In this document: piece by piece, positions 49,396 to 57,666 of the stretch
Layout: each line of letters opens with the position of its first letter
How positions within the stretch are numbered: position 1 is the first letter of the stretch
Source: Flavivirga eckloniae
GTDB lineage: Bacteria; Bacteroidota; Bacteroidia; Flavobacteriales; Flavobacteriaceae
Direction: 5' to 3'
NCBI RefSeq assembly: GCF_002886045.1
Contig: NZ_CP025791.1
Coordinates: 5,099,001-5,163,000, forward strand
DNA: 64,000 nucleotides
Program-made: the position numbers and the translations under genes
The notes under the pieces: generated by a model
The model's input: the letters and a program-made list of their open reading frames with translations, nothing else
Database searches by the model: none
What the model was told of the DNA's origin: nothing

Positions 49396-50109
49396 TTATT
49401 TGTTATCAAGCGATTCGTTTAATGCGCTCAAAAAAGAATTTTCTTTAATATCTACAACTTCCTCGTCGTTTAGGATACTTATGTTTTTTCCAGAAAAATA
49501 CAACACCTGAAAATCCTCTGGGAATGCTAAAAATTTAAATAAATCTGGTCTATGCAGGGCAAACTCATAAATTGATATAGGTGCAAAATTATCAGGGTCA
49601 TTCCAGCTCGCTTTATCGTCATAGTCAAAAAACCACCATCCAGAACTCCTATTTTCAGGTTCATATCTAATCATTAAGACATTAGGAATGGTTTTATAGT
49701 TTTCGCATACTACTATAGATTGCATGATTGAAGGAAAAAGTAAGTCTGCAGGAGGATCTATGCTTTCTACAATATCTTTTTGTAATCGCATATTTAAAAG
49801 TGTGAAATCTAATGTATTAACGTATTCTATAGGAAATGATTTAAAATCAGGTTCTATTAGTTCAAGAACGTTACCTGTTTCTTTAAATTCAAGAACAACA
49901 CTTCCTATTTGTATACTTTCACCATTATTGTATTTTACACCGTTACTTACTTGTATTTCTAACGTAGAAATAAAAAAATCGATATCAACATCTGGGATGC
50001 TTTTATCGCTTATTGTAAATTGAATTTCCGGATGATTAAATTCTTTACATTTTTTGGTTGTAAAGACTTTTCCTTTTTCTTGTTTTTTTGAAAATAGATT
50101 AAAAGCCAT
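49396..50109 (-). CDS. Uncharacterised protein with Imm33/DUF2185-like C-terminus
   Basis: 237 residues, cytoplasmic by absence of a signal. The N-terminal half (FTTKKCKEFNHPEIQFTISD, cited as the opening block, and FISTLEIQVSNGVKYNNGESIQIG) is not familiar. In the C-terminal half, MIRYEPENRSSGWWFFDYDD...NDPDNFAPISIYEFALHRPDL (given in fragments) has the order R-x-E-P-x-N-x-x-S-G-W-x-F-F and I-Y...P-D that I associate with DUF2185/Imm33 immunity proteins. I see no toxin gene next to it. It follows the ion channel on the same strand after about 260 bases, which contain a hairpin. The domain call is tentative. Confidence 0.55.
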   Translation of the reverse strand: MAFNLFSKKQEKGKVFTTKKCKEFNHPEIQFTISDKSIPDVDIDFFISTLEIQVSNGVKYNNGESIQIGSVVLEFKETGNVLELIEPDFKSFPIEYVNTLDFTLLNMRLQKDIVESIDPPADLLFPSIMQSIVVCENYKTIPNVLMIRYEPENRSSGWWFFDYDDKASWNDPDNFAPISIYEFALHRPDLFKFLAFPEDFQVLYFSGKNISILNDEEVVDIKENSFLSALNESLDNK

Positions 50110-50278
50110 AAGTCTTAAATTATATTTTATTTATAGAGGTTATCGTAATCTTAGCACTTCTGGTAGCTTCAATAGGCTTTGATTCTTTAGCAGAGCGACT
50201 ATATGCTATAAACTAAAAGCATGAGTCATGTTAATTTAGTTTATAATTGGTTTTAATGGTTGCCAACTGAAAAATAGA

Positions 50279-50326
50279 TTGAGCCCTTCAACTCCGTTTT
50301 ATGCTTAGCGCAGTTAAAGTGCTCAA
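50279..50326. terminator. Imperfect inverted repeat after the ion channel gene
   Basis: TTGAGCCCTTCAACT (50279-50293) pairs with AGTTAAAGTGCTCAA (50312-50326) with two mismatches. Outer sequences ATTGGTTTTA (about 50247) and its near complement (about 50331) extend the symmetry. It lies about 45 bases past the channel stop. It may end the Spo0M-channel transcript, or be a dispersed repeat of the CTTCGACT...GCGCAG type seen near 15760. Confidence 0.5.
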
Positions 50327-50371
50327 CCTAATAAAACCAAATGCAATGATTTTTTAGATAATCTTTAAGTA

Positions 50372-51226
50372 TTATTTAATTTTTTGAAACAGTTCTTGAA
50401 CTTCGTTAAGTTTTTGTTCTAAAAGGGCTAAATCCTTTTTAGAACCCTCTTCTGAGGTGTCCATATCTTCTTTTTGTGCATCTGCTTTGGCTTCATCCAT
50501 ACCGGTCATGATAACACCAATAAACAGATTAAGCATGATCATAGTGCCTATTAACACAAATGTTACAAAAAACACAGCACTACCCATTGGGTTAGCGGTA
50601 GAGTTTGTACATAAAGCTTCATTACCATCGTATCCATAGTTTTCACAACCATACATATTAATGTACATCACATCTGTCCAATCCTCTAGAGTTACTACCC
50701 TAAAAAGGGATAGCATAGACATTTGTAAGTTTTCAAAATGTATAGGGTCGTTAGCTCCAAAAAAGAATACCCCTGCTACTGCATAAATGTAAAAGAGCAA
50801 TAAGAGTAAAATGGAAACATAACCTAATGATGGAATACTTTTTAACAGTGCACCAACTAGCATTTGCAATTTTGGCAGGGCTTTTATTAATTTTAAAACC
50901 CTTAGCAAACGGAGTAGTCGTAATACAGCTACCGAACTACCTGCAAAAGGTAAAAATGCTGCTGCAACGATAACAAAATCAAAAATATTCCAAGCATCTG
51001 TAAAGTATAACCACGGTTTATTACCTTCTGCAATCATTTTTACAATAATCTCTGCAATAAAAATGTAAAGAACAATTTTGTTTAAAAGTTCTAGAGTGGA
51101 GGCATGTTTCTCGGAAAAATCTGGATAGGTAGCCATTCCTACCAGTATACCGGCAATTAAAATAGCTACGGTAACAAAATTTCCAAACCATTTGGATACC
51201 GCTATTTTTTTACAAAATTCAACCAT
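50372..51226 (-). CDS. Bacterial voltage-gated ion channel (NaChBac/NavAb-like)
   Basis: 284 residues with S1-S6. S4 carries regularly spaced basic residues ([13 protein letters not shown], about 103-115). The pore loop has the filter TLEDWTD at residues 179-185 (bases 50672-50692), where sodium channels have TLESWSM or TLESWAS. S6 is [21 protein letters not shown], followed by a C-terminal coiled coil ([19 protein letters not shown]), as expected for a homotetramer. Asp at the fourth and seventh filter positions is what makes engineered CavAb (TLDDWSD) select Ca2+, so Ca2+ permeation is a reasonable inference. Two Cys lie in the loop between filter and S6. It is coupled to the Spo0M-like gene, ten bases upstream. 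Confidence 0.9.
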   Translation of the reverse strand: MVEFCKKIAVSKWFGNFVTVAILIAGILVGMATYPDFSEKHASTLELLNKIVLYIFIAEIIVKMIAEGNKPWLYFTDAWNIFDFVIVAAAFLPFAGSSVAVLRLLRLLRVLKLIKALPKLQMLVGALLKSIPSLGYVSILLLLLFYIYAVAGVFFFGANDPIHFENLQMSMLSLFRVVTLEDWTDVMYINMYGCENYGYDGNEALCTNSTANPMGSAVFFVTFVLIGTMIMLNLFIGVIMTGMDEAKADAQKEDMDTSEEGSKKDLALLEQKLNEVQELFQKIK

Positions 51227-51236
51227 GTCTTTTGTT

Positions 51237-51707
51237 TTAAACCAACCTTACTTCTTTTTTGTCTGAAGGATCTATTACAGCACTTTTTACATCTGCTTCA
51301 GCATCAATAAAGTATTCAGACTTTTCATTGTTGGCAAACTTAGATAAGCTACCAACAGCACCTAATGCACCACCTTTTTCTTTTAGGTCGTCGGCTGTAG
51401 AATTAGCCAGTTGATAAGGTAAGCTAAATTGAATATCTTTAGTTTCGCCTGGCTTAATTGTAAAATTCGCAGGTATCGTAACTTCTCCTAAATCAAGTTC
51501 TTTTGTGGTTTTGTTTTCGCCCCTTCCCGTAGTAAACTCTTCAATAAGTTTTACCGTTATGTTAATAACTTCTTGTTCACTTTTAGTAGTTAAAGTAACT
51601 GTACCGTCTACCGAATTGTCGCCTTTTGAAAGTTGACCTGGAACTTGTAGTTTAACTTTTACTCCACCAATTCCTAATTTGTTTTTAATAGTTTGTAAAA
51701 TTCCCAT
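51237..51707 (-). CDS. Spo0M-like (arrestin-fold) protein
   Basis: 156 residues. [24 protein letters not shown] (cited as [14 protein letters not shown], about 22-35), then [17 protein letters not shown] and [11 protein letters not shown] form the beta-sandwich seen in Spo0M/SpoIIIM-type sporulation-control proteins, which share the arrestin fold. Such proteins occur in many non-sporulating bacteria. It lies ten bases upstream of the ion channel gene, on the same strand, so the two are almost certainly co-translated. By analogy with arrestins it may bind the channel's cytoplasmic side; this is inference. Confidence 0.8.
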   Translation of the reverse strand: MGILQTIKNKLGIGGVKVKLQVPGQLSKGDNSVDGTVTLTTKSEQEVINITVKLIEEFTTGRGENKTTKELDLGEVTIPANFTIKPGETKDIQFSLPYQLANSTADDLKEKGGALGAVGSLSKFANNEKSEYFIDAEADVKSAVIDPSDKKEVRLV

Positions 51708-51797
51708 AATTCTAATTTATTTGTTGATTAATATTTTAAGTTGATTGTTATTTGTGCCCCGGTTTATATGTCTTTTATTGGACCTGAGTTAGTGGTG

Positions 51798-52091
51798 TTA
51801 TAGAACTAATTCGATCGATTTGTTTTTTGTCTTTTTACTCTTTTTATGCGATATAACCATGTTTAGTTGTAATGAAGACCCAGAAAAACTTGTTAAGTAG
51901 TAAAAGGTTTCGTGGGTTTCATTTTTAACCTCGTTTTCAAATGGTTTATAAAAATTTAGTTTTCGAATGTTTTCAACACTTTTAGTAATTGCTGAAATGA
52001 AGGAGTTTCCTAGAGTGGGTTTTGTTATAATATTTCTTAAAAGAAATATTATAAATCCAGTCACAATAAATCCAATAATGGCGTAGGTCAT
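51798..52091 (-). CDS. Small membrane-anchored protein of unknown function
   Basis: 97 residues. One N-terminal membrane helix (YAIIGFIVTGFIIFLLRNII) is followed by a basic, soluble part (FLPF-like beta strands: FYYLTSFSGSSLQLNMVISHKKSKKTKNKSIELVL in fragments). The topology would put the rest in the cytoplasm or periplasm, undecided. I do not recognise a family. It lies 90 bases upstream of the Spo0M-like gene on the same strand and about 80 bases after the TPR gene, so it may belong to the same transcript. Confidence 0.6.
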   Translation of the reverse strand: MTYAIIGFIVTGFIIFLLRNIITKPTLGNSFISAITKSVENIRKLNFYKPFENEVKNETHETFYYLTSFSGSSLQLNMVISHKKSKKTKNKSIELVL

Positions 52092-52168
52092 TTTGTCTTT
52101 AGTTTCAAATTTGGGTTAGTTAATGTATTTAGATAAAGAGTGTTATTGTGTTTGTTATAGTGTTGTAA

Positions 52169-52621
52169 TTATTTAAACAGTATCTTTTTTGCCTTTTTAA
52201 CATAACTGCCGTTAGGGTAATACTCAAGATACTTTTCTATAGCAGCTTTATCGTTGTTGCTATTATAAATGGCTTCACAAGCTTCCCATATATTGTCGTC
52301 CATCATACGGGAGTCTGCACCATTATCTTTTGCTTCAGAGTAAAAACCAATAGCTTTAACATAATCCTTTAAAAAGTAATAGGCTACGCCTATTTGGCTT
52401 AAATACAGTCCTTTCTTTTCTGGGTAACTAACGGCAAGCTTTTTATATAGCTCGATAGAATCGTTAAACTTTCCACTGGTTAGAGCACTGGAAGCTTGTC
52501 TTAAAAGTGAATCTTCATCGTCTTTAGGCTTAGGGTTTTCAGAGATATGCTTTTGGTTTTTTTCATTAGCTTGCTCTAATGTCATTTTCTTTTTTCCAAA
52601 TAAGGAATCAAATAGTCCCAT
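52169..52621 (-). CDS. Tetratricopeptide-repeat protein
   Basis: 150 residues. Opens with MGLFDSLFGKKK, a charged amphipathic start. One to three TPR-like units cover about residues 40-130: ALTSGKFNDSIELYKKLAVSYPEK, IGVAYYFLKDYVKAIGFYSEAKDNG (each given as its core: GKFNDSIELYKKLA and KDYVKAIGFYSEAK). The C-terminus (IEKYLEYYPNGSYVKKAKKIL) is another helix pair. No signal peptide. TPR domains mediate protein-protein contacts. Its partner may be encoded in the same minus-strand cluster. Confidence 0.8.
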   Translation of the reverse strand: MGLFDSLFGKKKMTLEQANEKNQKHISENPKPKDDEDSLLRQASSALTSGKFNDSIELYKKLAVSYPEKKGLYLSQIGVAYYFLKDYVKAIGFYSEAKDNGADSRMMDDNIWEACEAIYNSNNDKAAIEKYLEYYPNGSYVKKAKKILFK

Positions 52622-52761
52622 GTTTTAAAGTTTTTAATATTGGTTGGTATATTTAAAAATTGTTGTCAGCATACAAAATGACCAAAATGTTTACGATTGT
52701 TGCTGCTGTTTTTTTAGGTATATAATAGCTAGTTAGTGAGAGAGACTAAAATAATAAGATG

Positions 52762-53268
52762 TTATTTTGTTAGTTTACAGTCTTTTAAAATGAGAGTAGT
52801 GTACTTAAAGTTAGGTTCTATGTGTATTTCCTGCTTTTCAATAGTTCCTTTTATAGTCACTTGAGTTCCTTTTTTTAAAGCAAGAACTTCTTCGGCAACC
52901 GTTGCAGGGAATAAACATTCCAGATCGCAGCCAAAGTCAGGATCGGTAAATCCACTGTCCTTACCTCTAAACTCAAGCCTGGCACCTGTTAATTGAATTT
53001 CGTTGTTAACGTACTTAGACATTTTTCCACTAGAGAAAACGTCTCCTGTAATTGTAGTTGTCTTGCCATCAATTTTAGGGTTTCCTTTTTCTTCGCCTTG
53101 CCAATCTTGACCGTAAATTCCTTTTAGTTTCATGAAGGGGTATGCTTTACTTTCGTCGAAACTGGACAAGTTGGCCTCTGCTATAGATGTATTATCAGTT
53201 TGCTTGTTGGATTTTCCGCATGATAAAAACAGTAAGACTAATGAGAAACAGAAAATTAGTTTTTTCAT
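52762..53268 (-). CDS. Lipoprotein with tRNA_anti-like OB fold
   Basis: 168 residues. Lipoprotein signal (KLIFCFSLVLLFLSCGKS) then a low-complexity linker, and an OB-type beta barrel at about 75-165: ITGDVFSSGKMSKYVNNEIQLTG, CLFPATVAEEVLALKKGTQVTIKGTIEKQ, TLILKDCKL (each shown as a short block). This matches the tRNA_anti-like family, small exported OB-fold proteins of unknown role. A Cys pair (CDLEC) precedes the second block. It is the most upstream gene of the minus-strand cluster, with about 140 bases before the TPR gene. Confidence 0.8.
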   Translation of the reverse strand: MKKLIFCFSLVLLFLSCGKSNKQTDNTSIAEANLSSFDESKAYPFMKLKGIYGQDWQGEEKGNPKIDGKTTTITGDVFSSGKMSKYVNNEIQLTGARLEFRGKDSGFTDPDFGCDLECLFPATVAEEVLALKKGTQVTIKGTIEKQEIHIEPNFKYTTLILKDCKLTK

Positions 53269-53640
53269 TTTTTTAGATTAAGTCCTTTTTTAATAATTTC
53301 GTTGTTGTTATTAAATGGTATTTACATTTGGGTGCTGTAACTATGGCTCACGATTGCTGTATACTTTAGCAGTATGAGTTCTTAGTATGGTTTTTAATAA
53401 CACAACACATATGTTTATATGTGCATACAAATATAATAATATCTTTTATTTATGTACGACCATTTGTTTTTTTTTCAAAATCAGACGCTATTGATACAAA
53501 TTGTAATAAAGAATAACTTAGTTTAGCAAACTAACATAATGCATACAAACTATTTCAAAACTAGCCAGAATACGAGGCATAGGATTGATTGTTTAAGGAG
53601 ACAGATCGTTTAATACTAACGAGAAGAACTAACAAAAAAA
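53269..53640. other. Intergenic region between divergent genes
   Basis: 372 bases between the OB-fold lipoprotein (minus strand) and the DinB gene (plus strand). It has a short ACATAT / ATATGT palindrome near 53406-53422 and otherwise AT-rich sequence. I see no full promoter consensus, gene or RNA. Confidence 0.5.
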
Positions 53641-54159
53641 ATGAAAACATCAGACTTAAAAACAACAGAATACCACGACTATTATGGTAGGTACATTAGT
53701 TTGGTTCCTAAAGAAGTTACATTAATTGATGGTTTTAAAAGGGATCTGGATATGGTTTTACAATTTTTTGAATCCATTCCGTCCGATAAACTAAACTACA
53801 GCTATGCAGCAGGGAAATGGAGTATTAAAGAAGTGTTTCAACATCTAATTGATACCGAGCGAATTTTTCAAAATCGTTGTTTTCGTTTTGCAAGACATGA
53901 CAAAACAGCGATTTCCGGATTTGAGCAAGACGATTACATAGAACCTTCTCAGGCTAATAACAAAAGCTTGGAGTTGCTCGTAGAAGAGTTTAAAGCTGTT
54001 CGTCAAAGTTTTATGGTATTGCTTAAGAGCCTAAATGATACCGATTTAAAATTTATTGGTAACGCCAGTGGGTTAAATATGTCTGCAAGGGCAGCGGCTT
54101 TTACTATTTTAGGGCATTCTATTTGGCACATTAATGTTATAAAAGAGCGTTACCTATAG
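53641..54159 (+). CDS. DinB-family protein (metal-dependent, DinB_2 type)
   Basis: 172 residues, four-helix bundle. The metal histidines can be read in VFQHLIDTERIFQNR (about 67-81, H about 70), and FTILGHSIWHINVIKERY (about 154-171, two His). The Y-A-x-G-K-W-S-I-K-E segment just before is typical of DinB_2. Bacterial members are thiol-S-transferases or mycothiol/bacillithiol-type enzymes, or have no known role. Its stop overlaps the convergent MFS gene by six bases. Confidence 0.85.
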   Translation: MKTSDLKTTEYHDYYGRYISLVPKEVTLIDGFKRDLDMVLQFFESIPSDKLNYSYAAGKWSIKEVFQHLIDTERIFQNRCFRFARHDKTAISGFEQDDYIEPSQANNKSLELLVEEFKAVRQSFMVLLKSLNDTDLKFIGNASGLNMSARAAAFTILGHSIWHINVIKERYL

Positions 54160-55368
54160 TTTAGCCGTGGTTAACTTCTTTTTTCTTTTTAAGAGCATAA
54201 ATGTTAAAAGTGACAGGATACCAAAAAATGAAAAACCAATAAACACGGGCAGTACAGAATCGCTAACAAAACTACCTATATAGTTGGCTATAGGAACAGC
54301 CATAACGGTAGAAACACAGCCATTAATAGCAGCTCCAATACCTGCAATGTGCCCTAAGGGCTGCATGGCTAATGCTCTTAAATTTCCAAAAATAAAGCCT
54401 ACAGCAAAAAACTGTAAACCGAAGAATGTTAAAAGGATAGTGATACTTGGATTTTCTCCCGACCAAAATAAAACAATATACGAAACAGATATTACAGCAT
54501 AAGCTATAGTAGCCAAGTATGCAATACGCCACATACCATATTTTACAACAAAGACACTGTTTAAATAAGTTGCCAACCCTATAGATATCGCCAAACTTGC
54601 AAAAATATAGGGGAACATGTCTGCCAGATCGTATTGCTCCTGAAAAATTTGCTGCGAGGTACTTAAGTACACCATAAACGACCCGTTTACAAATCCAGAA
54701 ATAAGTGTAAAGGCAACGGCATCATTATATTTAATAAATTCCTTGGCACCGTCTATAAATAAGTGCGAGGTAAATTTTATACGTTTCTCTTTTGGTAACG
54801 TTTCCGGTTGTCGTTTCCAAAACCAGAGTACGATTAAAAGACCGTATATTAAATTCACATAAAAAATAGATTCCCAATTATAAAAATTAAGCAAAAACTG
54901 ACCTAATGATGGAGCGATTACCGGAACTAAAATAAAAACCATAACTACTATAGATAATATTTTAGCCATATAATCGCCGCTATACGAATCTCTTACAATA
55001 GCAATACTTAACGTTCTTGGAGAGGATAGTCCTATGCCTTGAAGCACTCGGCCTATTATCATCATTTCAAAACTTTTGGTCGTTACACAAATAATACTGG
55101 CTATTATAAATACTACAAACCCTATATATACGATTGGTTTTCTACCAAAACTATCGGACAAGGGACCAAAAATAAGCTGACCAACTCCTAGCCCCAAAAA
55201 AATCATGGTAATTAGCAATTGGTTATCGTTTAAATTAACTGTACCTATAACCTCTCCAATTTTTGGAAGAGCAGGCAATAGGGCGTCTATTGATAGGGCA
55301 ACAATAGACATTAAAGAAGCCATTAATGCGACAAATTCTAGTCGAAATTTATTATTTGGGTTTTGCAT
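54154..55368 (-). CDS. MFS transporter, Bcr/CflA drug-resistance family
   Basis: 404 residues with twelve helices. SIDALLPALPKIGEVIG (about 26-42), then GQLIFGPLSDSFGRKPIVYIGF (cited as GPLSDSFGRKP, about 67-77, motif A between helices 2 and 3) and GRVLQGIGLSSPRTLSIAIVRD (cited as RVLQGIG) are the Bcr/CflA signatures. These pumps export chloramphenicol, bicyclomycin, sulfonamides or similar using the proton gradient. The actual substrate is unknown. It ends in a basic tail (KRKKKLTTAKL) and is convergent with the DinB gene. Confidence 0.93.
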   Translation of the reverse strand: MQNPNNKFRLEFVALMASLMSIVALSIDALLPALPKIGEVIGTVNLNDNQLLITMIFLGLGVGQLIFGPLSDSFGRKPIVYIGFVVFIIASIICVTTKSFEMMIIGRVLQGIGLSSPRTLSIAIVRDSYSGDYMAKILSIVVMVFILVPVIAPSLGQFLLNFYNWESIFYVNLIYGLLIVLWFWKRQPETLPKEKRIKFTSHLFIDGAKEFIKYNDAVAFTLISGFVNGSFMVYLSTSQQIFQEQYDLADMFPYIFASLAISIGLATYLNSVFVVKYGMWRIAYLATIAYAVISVSYIVLFWSGENPSITILLTFFGLQFFAVGFIFGNLRALAMQPLGHIAGIGAAINGCVSTVMAVPIANYIGSFVSDSVLPVFIGFSFFGILSLLTFMLLKRKKKLTTAKL

Positions 55369-55488
55369 GTTGCAAAAGTAGGATATATATAGTTGTTAAG
55401 ACTTAATTTAAATGTTACAAAAATTATAATTTATCTTTTTTATGATTTGAAAAGTCGAAGTGTTTTTTATATTTACATAAAAAAAAAC

Positions 55489-55932
55489 ATGAAATATATT
55501 ACGTTTGCTTTAGTACTATCTCTTTTTGTTTCTTGTAGTAGTGATGATGAAAAAGATTATGTCACTTTAAATGATCAGGAAATCACAGAATATATTGCAA
55601 AAAATAACTTGAATGCAAAGAAAAGCTCTACCGGTTTATATTATGTAATCGAAGAAGCAGGAACAGGAACGCAGCCTAATGCGGCATCTAATGTTACCGT
55701 TGCTTATAAAGGTTATTTAACCGATGGAACTGTTTTTGACGAAAGTGATTCTTATAAAACAGATTTGGTTAATGTAATTCCAGGTTGGAGAGAAGGTATT
55801 GCTTATTTTAAAGAAGGGGGTAGAGGTAAGCTATTAATACCATCCCATTTGGCATATCGTAATGAGTCTGTTGGTACTATTCCTCCTTATGCTGTTCTGG
55901 TTTTTGATATCAATCTTATTTCTGTAAATTAG
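55489..55932 (+). CDS. FKBP-type peptidyl-prolyl isomerase, lipoprotein
   Basis: The frame opens at 55393, but the lipoprotein signal begins at MKYITFALVLSLFVSC, so I start at 55489 (147 residues). The lipobox Cys is followed by SSDDEKD. The FKBP domain covers about 55-147: VTVAYKGYLTDGTVFDES, VIPGWREGIAYFKEGGRGKLLIPSHLAY and PPYAVLVFDINLISV (given in short blocks), with the conserved V-x-V-x-Y-x-G, Gly-Trp and hydrophobic pocket residues. It helps fold exported proteins. It is divergent from the MFS gene and has its own leader. Confidence 0.92.
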   Translation: MKYITFALVLSLFVSCSSDDEKDYVTLNDQEITEYIAKNNLNAKKSSTGLYYVIEEAGTGTQPNAASNVTVAYKGYLTDGTVFDESDSYKTDLVNVIPGWREGIAYFKEGGRGKLLIPSHLAYRNESVGTIPPYAVLVFDINLISVN

Positions 55933-55997
55933 AGAGAAAATATTAAGAAGGTGCTTTTTTTATGGAAAAGCGGCCTCTTTATTAACTCTTTTATTTT

Positions 55998-56411
55998 ATG
56001 CAAGATCATTATAGTTTAAGTGATGTCGAATTTACAGATCAATTTAAAAAGGCCATATTAGATCCGAAACTATTTAGTCATGATGCACACTTGCGCCTGG
56101 CTTGGATTTATATAAATAATGACGGCTTAGATTTGGCTATAAAGCAAATAACGCATGAGCTAAAAGGTTTTGTTACATCGTTAGGTGCTATAGATAAATA
56201 CAATGAAACAGTTACAGTTGCAGCTATTAAAGCTGTGTATCATTTTTGGTTAAAATCCGATTCTAAAACCTTTCAGGATTTTATTTTAGAAAATCCAAGA
56301 TTAAAGACCAACTTTAAAGCGTTATTAGCTAGCCATTACGATATTGAGATATTTAATTCTAAAACAGCAAAATCCAGCTTTTTAGAACCAACCCTGTTAC
56401 CATTTGATTAA
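55998..56411 (+). CDS. Conserved hypothetical protein (H-D-A-H-L-R-L motif)
   Basis: 137 residues, all-helical in appearance, no signal peptide. The most conserved-looking parts are FSHDAHLRLAWIYINNDG (about 27-44) and KYNETVTVAAIKAVYHFW (about 68-85), which I have seen as a recurring unnamed family. The HDAHLRLAW block has two His that could bind a metal. No function is known to me. It lies upstream of the cyclase-family gene on the same strand with a 19-base gap, so the two are probably co-transcribed. Confidence 0.7.
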   Translation: MQDHYSLSDVEFTDQFKKAILDPKLFSHDAHLRLAWIYINNDGLDLAIKQITHELKGFVTSLGAIDKYNETVTVAAIKAVYHFWLKSDSKTFQDFILENPRLKTNFKALLASHYDIEIFNSKTAKSSFLEPTLLPFD

Positions 56412-56430
56412 CTTCTAAACTATATTATAA

Positions 56431-57192
56431 GTGAAAGTTGTAGACCTATCGAAACCCATACAATATAACAAGAATGATCCTTGGTTTATGAAAGTAAAAA
56501 TTAAGCATAAGCCTCACAAAAAGGCTAAATTGCTATTACGTTTCCTCGGATTACCGCTAAAACTATTCCCTAAAGGGTTTACGGGTTGGGCAGACGATAC
56601 CATTCAAAAAATGGGGGTACATTCAACAACACATATCGATGCGCCTTGGCATTATTCACCCACTTGTAATGGCGAACGGTCTAAAACCATTGATGAAATT
56701 CCTTTAGATTTATGTTATGCCGAAGGTGTTGTTATAGACATGGCGCATAAAGCCGATTTTGATGCCATTACTGTAAAAGATATTGAAACCTTTTTAGAGA
56801 AAAACGATTTAACCATTAAAGAAGGAATGATCGTATTAATAAAAACCGGTAGAGATAAATTTAATGGTTCTAAAAATTTTCATGAGGTTGGTACAGGCAT
56901 GAGTGCCGAAGCAACAGAATGGCTTATTAACAAAGGGATTAAAGTTATGGGGATTGATGCCTGGGGTTGGGATTTGCCCTTGCCTTATCTTATAAAAAAA
57001 GCAAAAGAAACCTCTAACTCCGAACTGTTCTGGGAAGCACATTTGGTAGGACAACGTAAAGAATATTGGCACATGGAACAATTGGTAAACTTAGATGCGT
57101 TACCTTATACAGGATTTAAAGTAGCAGTATTTCCCTTAAAAATTGTAGGAGCTTCTGCAGCACCAGCAAGGGTTGTTGCATTATTAGACTAG
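56431..57192 (+). CDS. Cyclase-family hydrolase (kynurenine formamidase-like)
   Basis: 253 residues, starting at GTG (56431), 19 bases after the previous gene. VHSTTHIDAPWHYSP (about 69-83) is the H-x-x-x-H-x-D metal-binding signature of the cyclase superfamily, and IKTGRDKFNG plus GIDAWGWDLPLP follow the family pattern. The fold covers kynurenine formamidase, isatin hydrolase and polyketide cyclases. No tryptophan-degradation genes are nearby, so the substrate is unknown. A second DinB gene follows after 26 bases. Confidence 0.88.
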   Translation: MKVVDLSKPIQYNKNDPWFMKVKIKHKPHKKAKLLLRFLGLPLKLFPKGFTGWADDTIQKMGVHSTTHIDAPWHYSPTCNGERSKTIDEIPLDLCYAEGVVIDMAHKADFDAITVKDIETFLEKNDLTIKEGMIVLIKTGRDKFNGSKNFHEVGTGMSAEATEWLINKGIKVMGIDAWGWDLPLPYLIKKAKETSNSELFWEAHLVGQRKEYWHMEQLVNLDALPYTGFKVAVFPLKIVGASAAPARVVALLD

Positions 57193-57218
57193 ATTAAAAC
57201 ATTAATTAAAATAAAAGT

Positions 57219-57665
57219 ATGCTTACCAAAACCTTGATTAAAATCTTTAACCGGGATCTCAATAAGCTTAAGATTGAAATAACGTCTTATAAAAACGAAG
57301 AAGATTTATGGCTTCTTAGTGAGGAAATCTCCAATACTGCTGGTAATCTTTGCTTGCATATTGTAGGGAATCTTAATCATTTTATTGGTGCTACGCTTGG
57401 CACCACAGGATATGTTAGGCAGAGAGAACAGGAGTTTTCGCTTAAAAATGTATTACGAACAGAACTATTGCAGCAAATCGATGATACTATTCAAATGGTT
57501 GAAAGCGTTTTAGGGAACTTATCGGCAGAAGATTTAGAAAAGCGATATCCTATAGATGTTTTTAAAGCGCCAATGACCACGGAATATTTTCTGGTTCATT
57601 TAACGACACACCTGTCTTATCACTTAGGTCAAATAAATTACCACAGACGCTTAATAGCTTCATAA
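57219..57665 (+). CDS. DinB/DUF1572-family protein
   Basis: 148 residues. It has the four-helix DinB fold in the DUF1572 style: LWLLSEEISNTAGNLCLHIVGNLNHFIGA (cited as AGNLCLHIVGNLNHFIG, about 43-59, with His residues) and HLTTHLSYHLGQINYHRR (about 128-145, three His). The histidines would bind a metal. It is distinct from the DinB gene at 53641. It sits one base before the Crp/Fnr gene, so the two are co-transcribed with the cyclase gene. Function is unknown; an S-transferase or detoxification role is inferred from the fold. Confidence 0.85.
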   Translation: MLTKTLIKIFNRDLNKLKIEITSYKNEEDLWLLSEEISNTAGNLCLHIVGNLNHFIGATLGTTGYVRQREQEFSLKNVLRTELLQQIDDTIQMVESVLGNLSAEDLEKRYPIDVFKAPMTTEYFLVHLTTHLSYHLGQINYHRRLIAS

Positions 57666-57666
57666 C

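Noticed and set aside
49724-50023. 99-codon open frame antisense to the Imm33-like gene, possible overlapping toxin.
   Set aside because: No signal or domain seen, and the composition is that of a complementary strand; nothing supports translation.
53405-53424. ACATAT...ATATGT palindrome as an operator.
   Set aside because: AT-rich, short arms, no consensus match and no nearby promoter elements.
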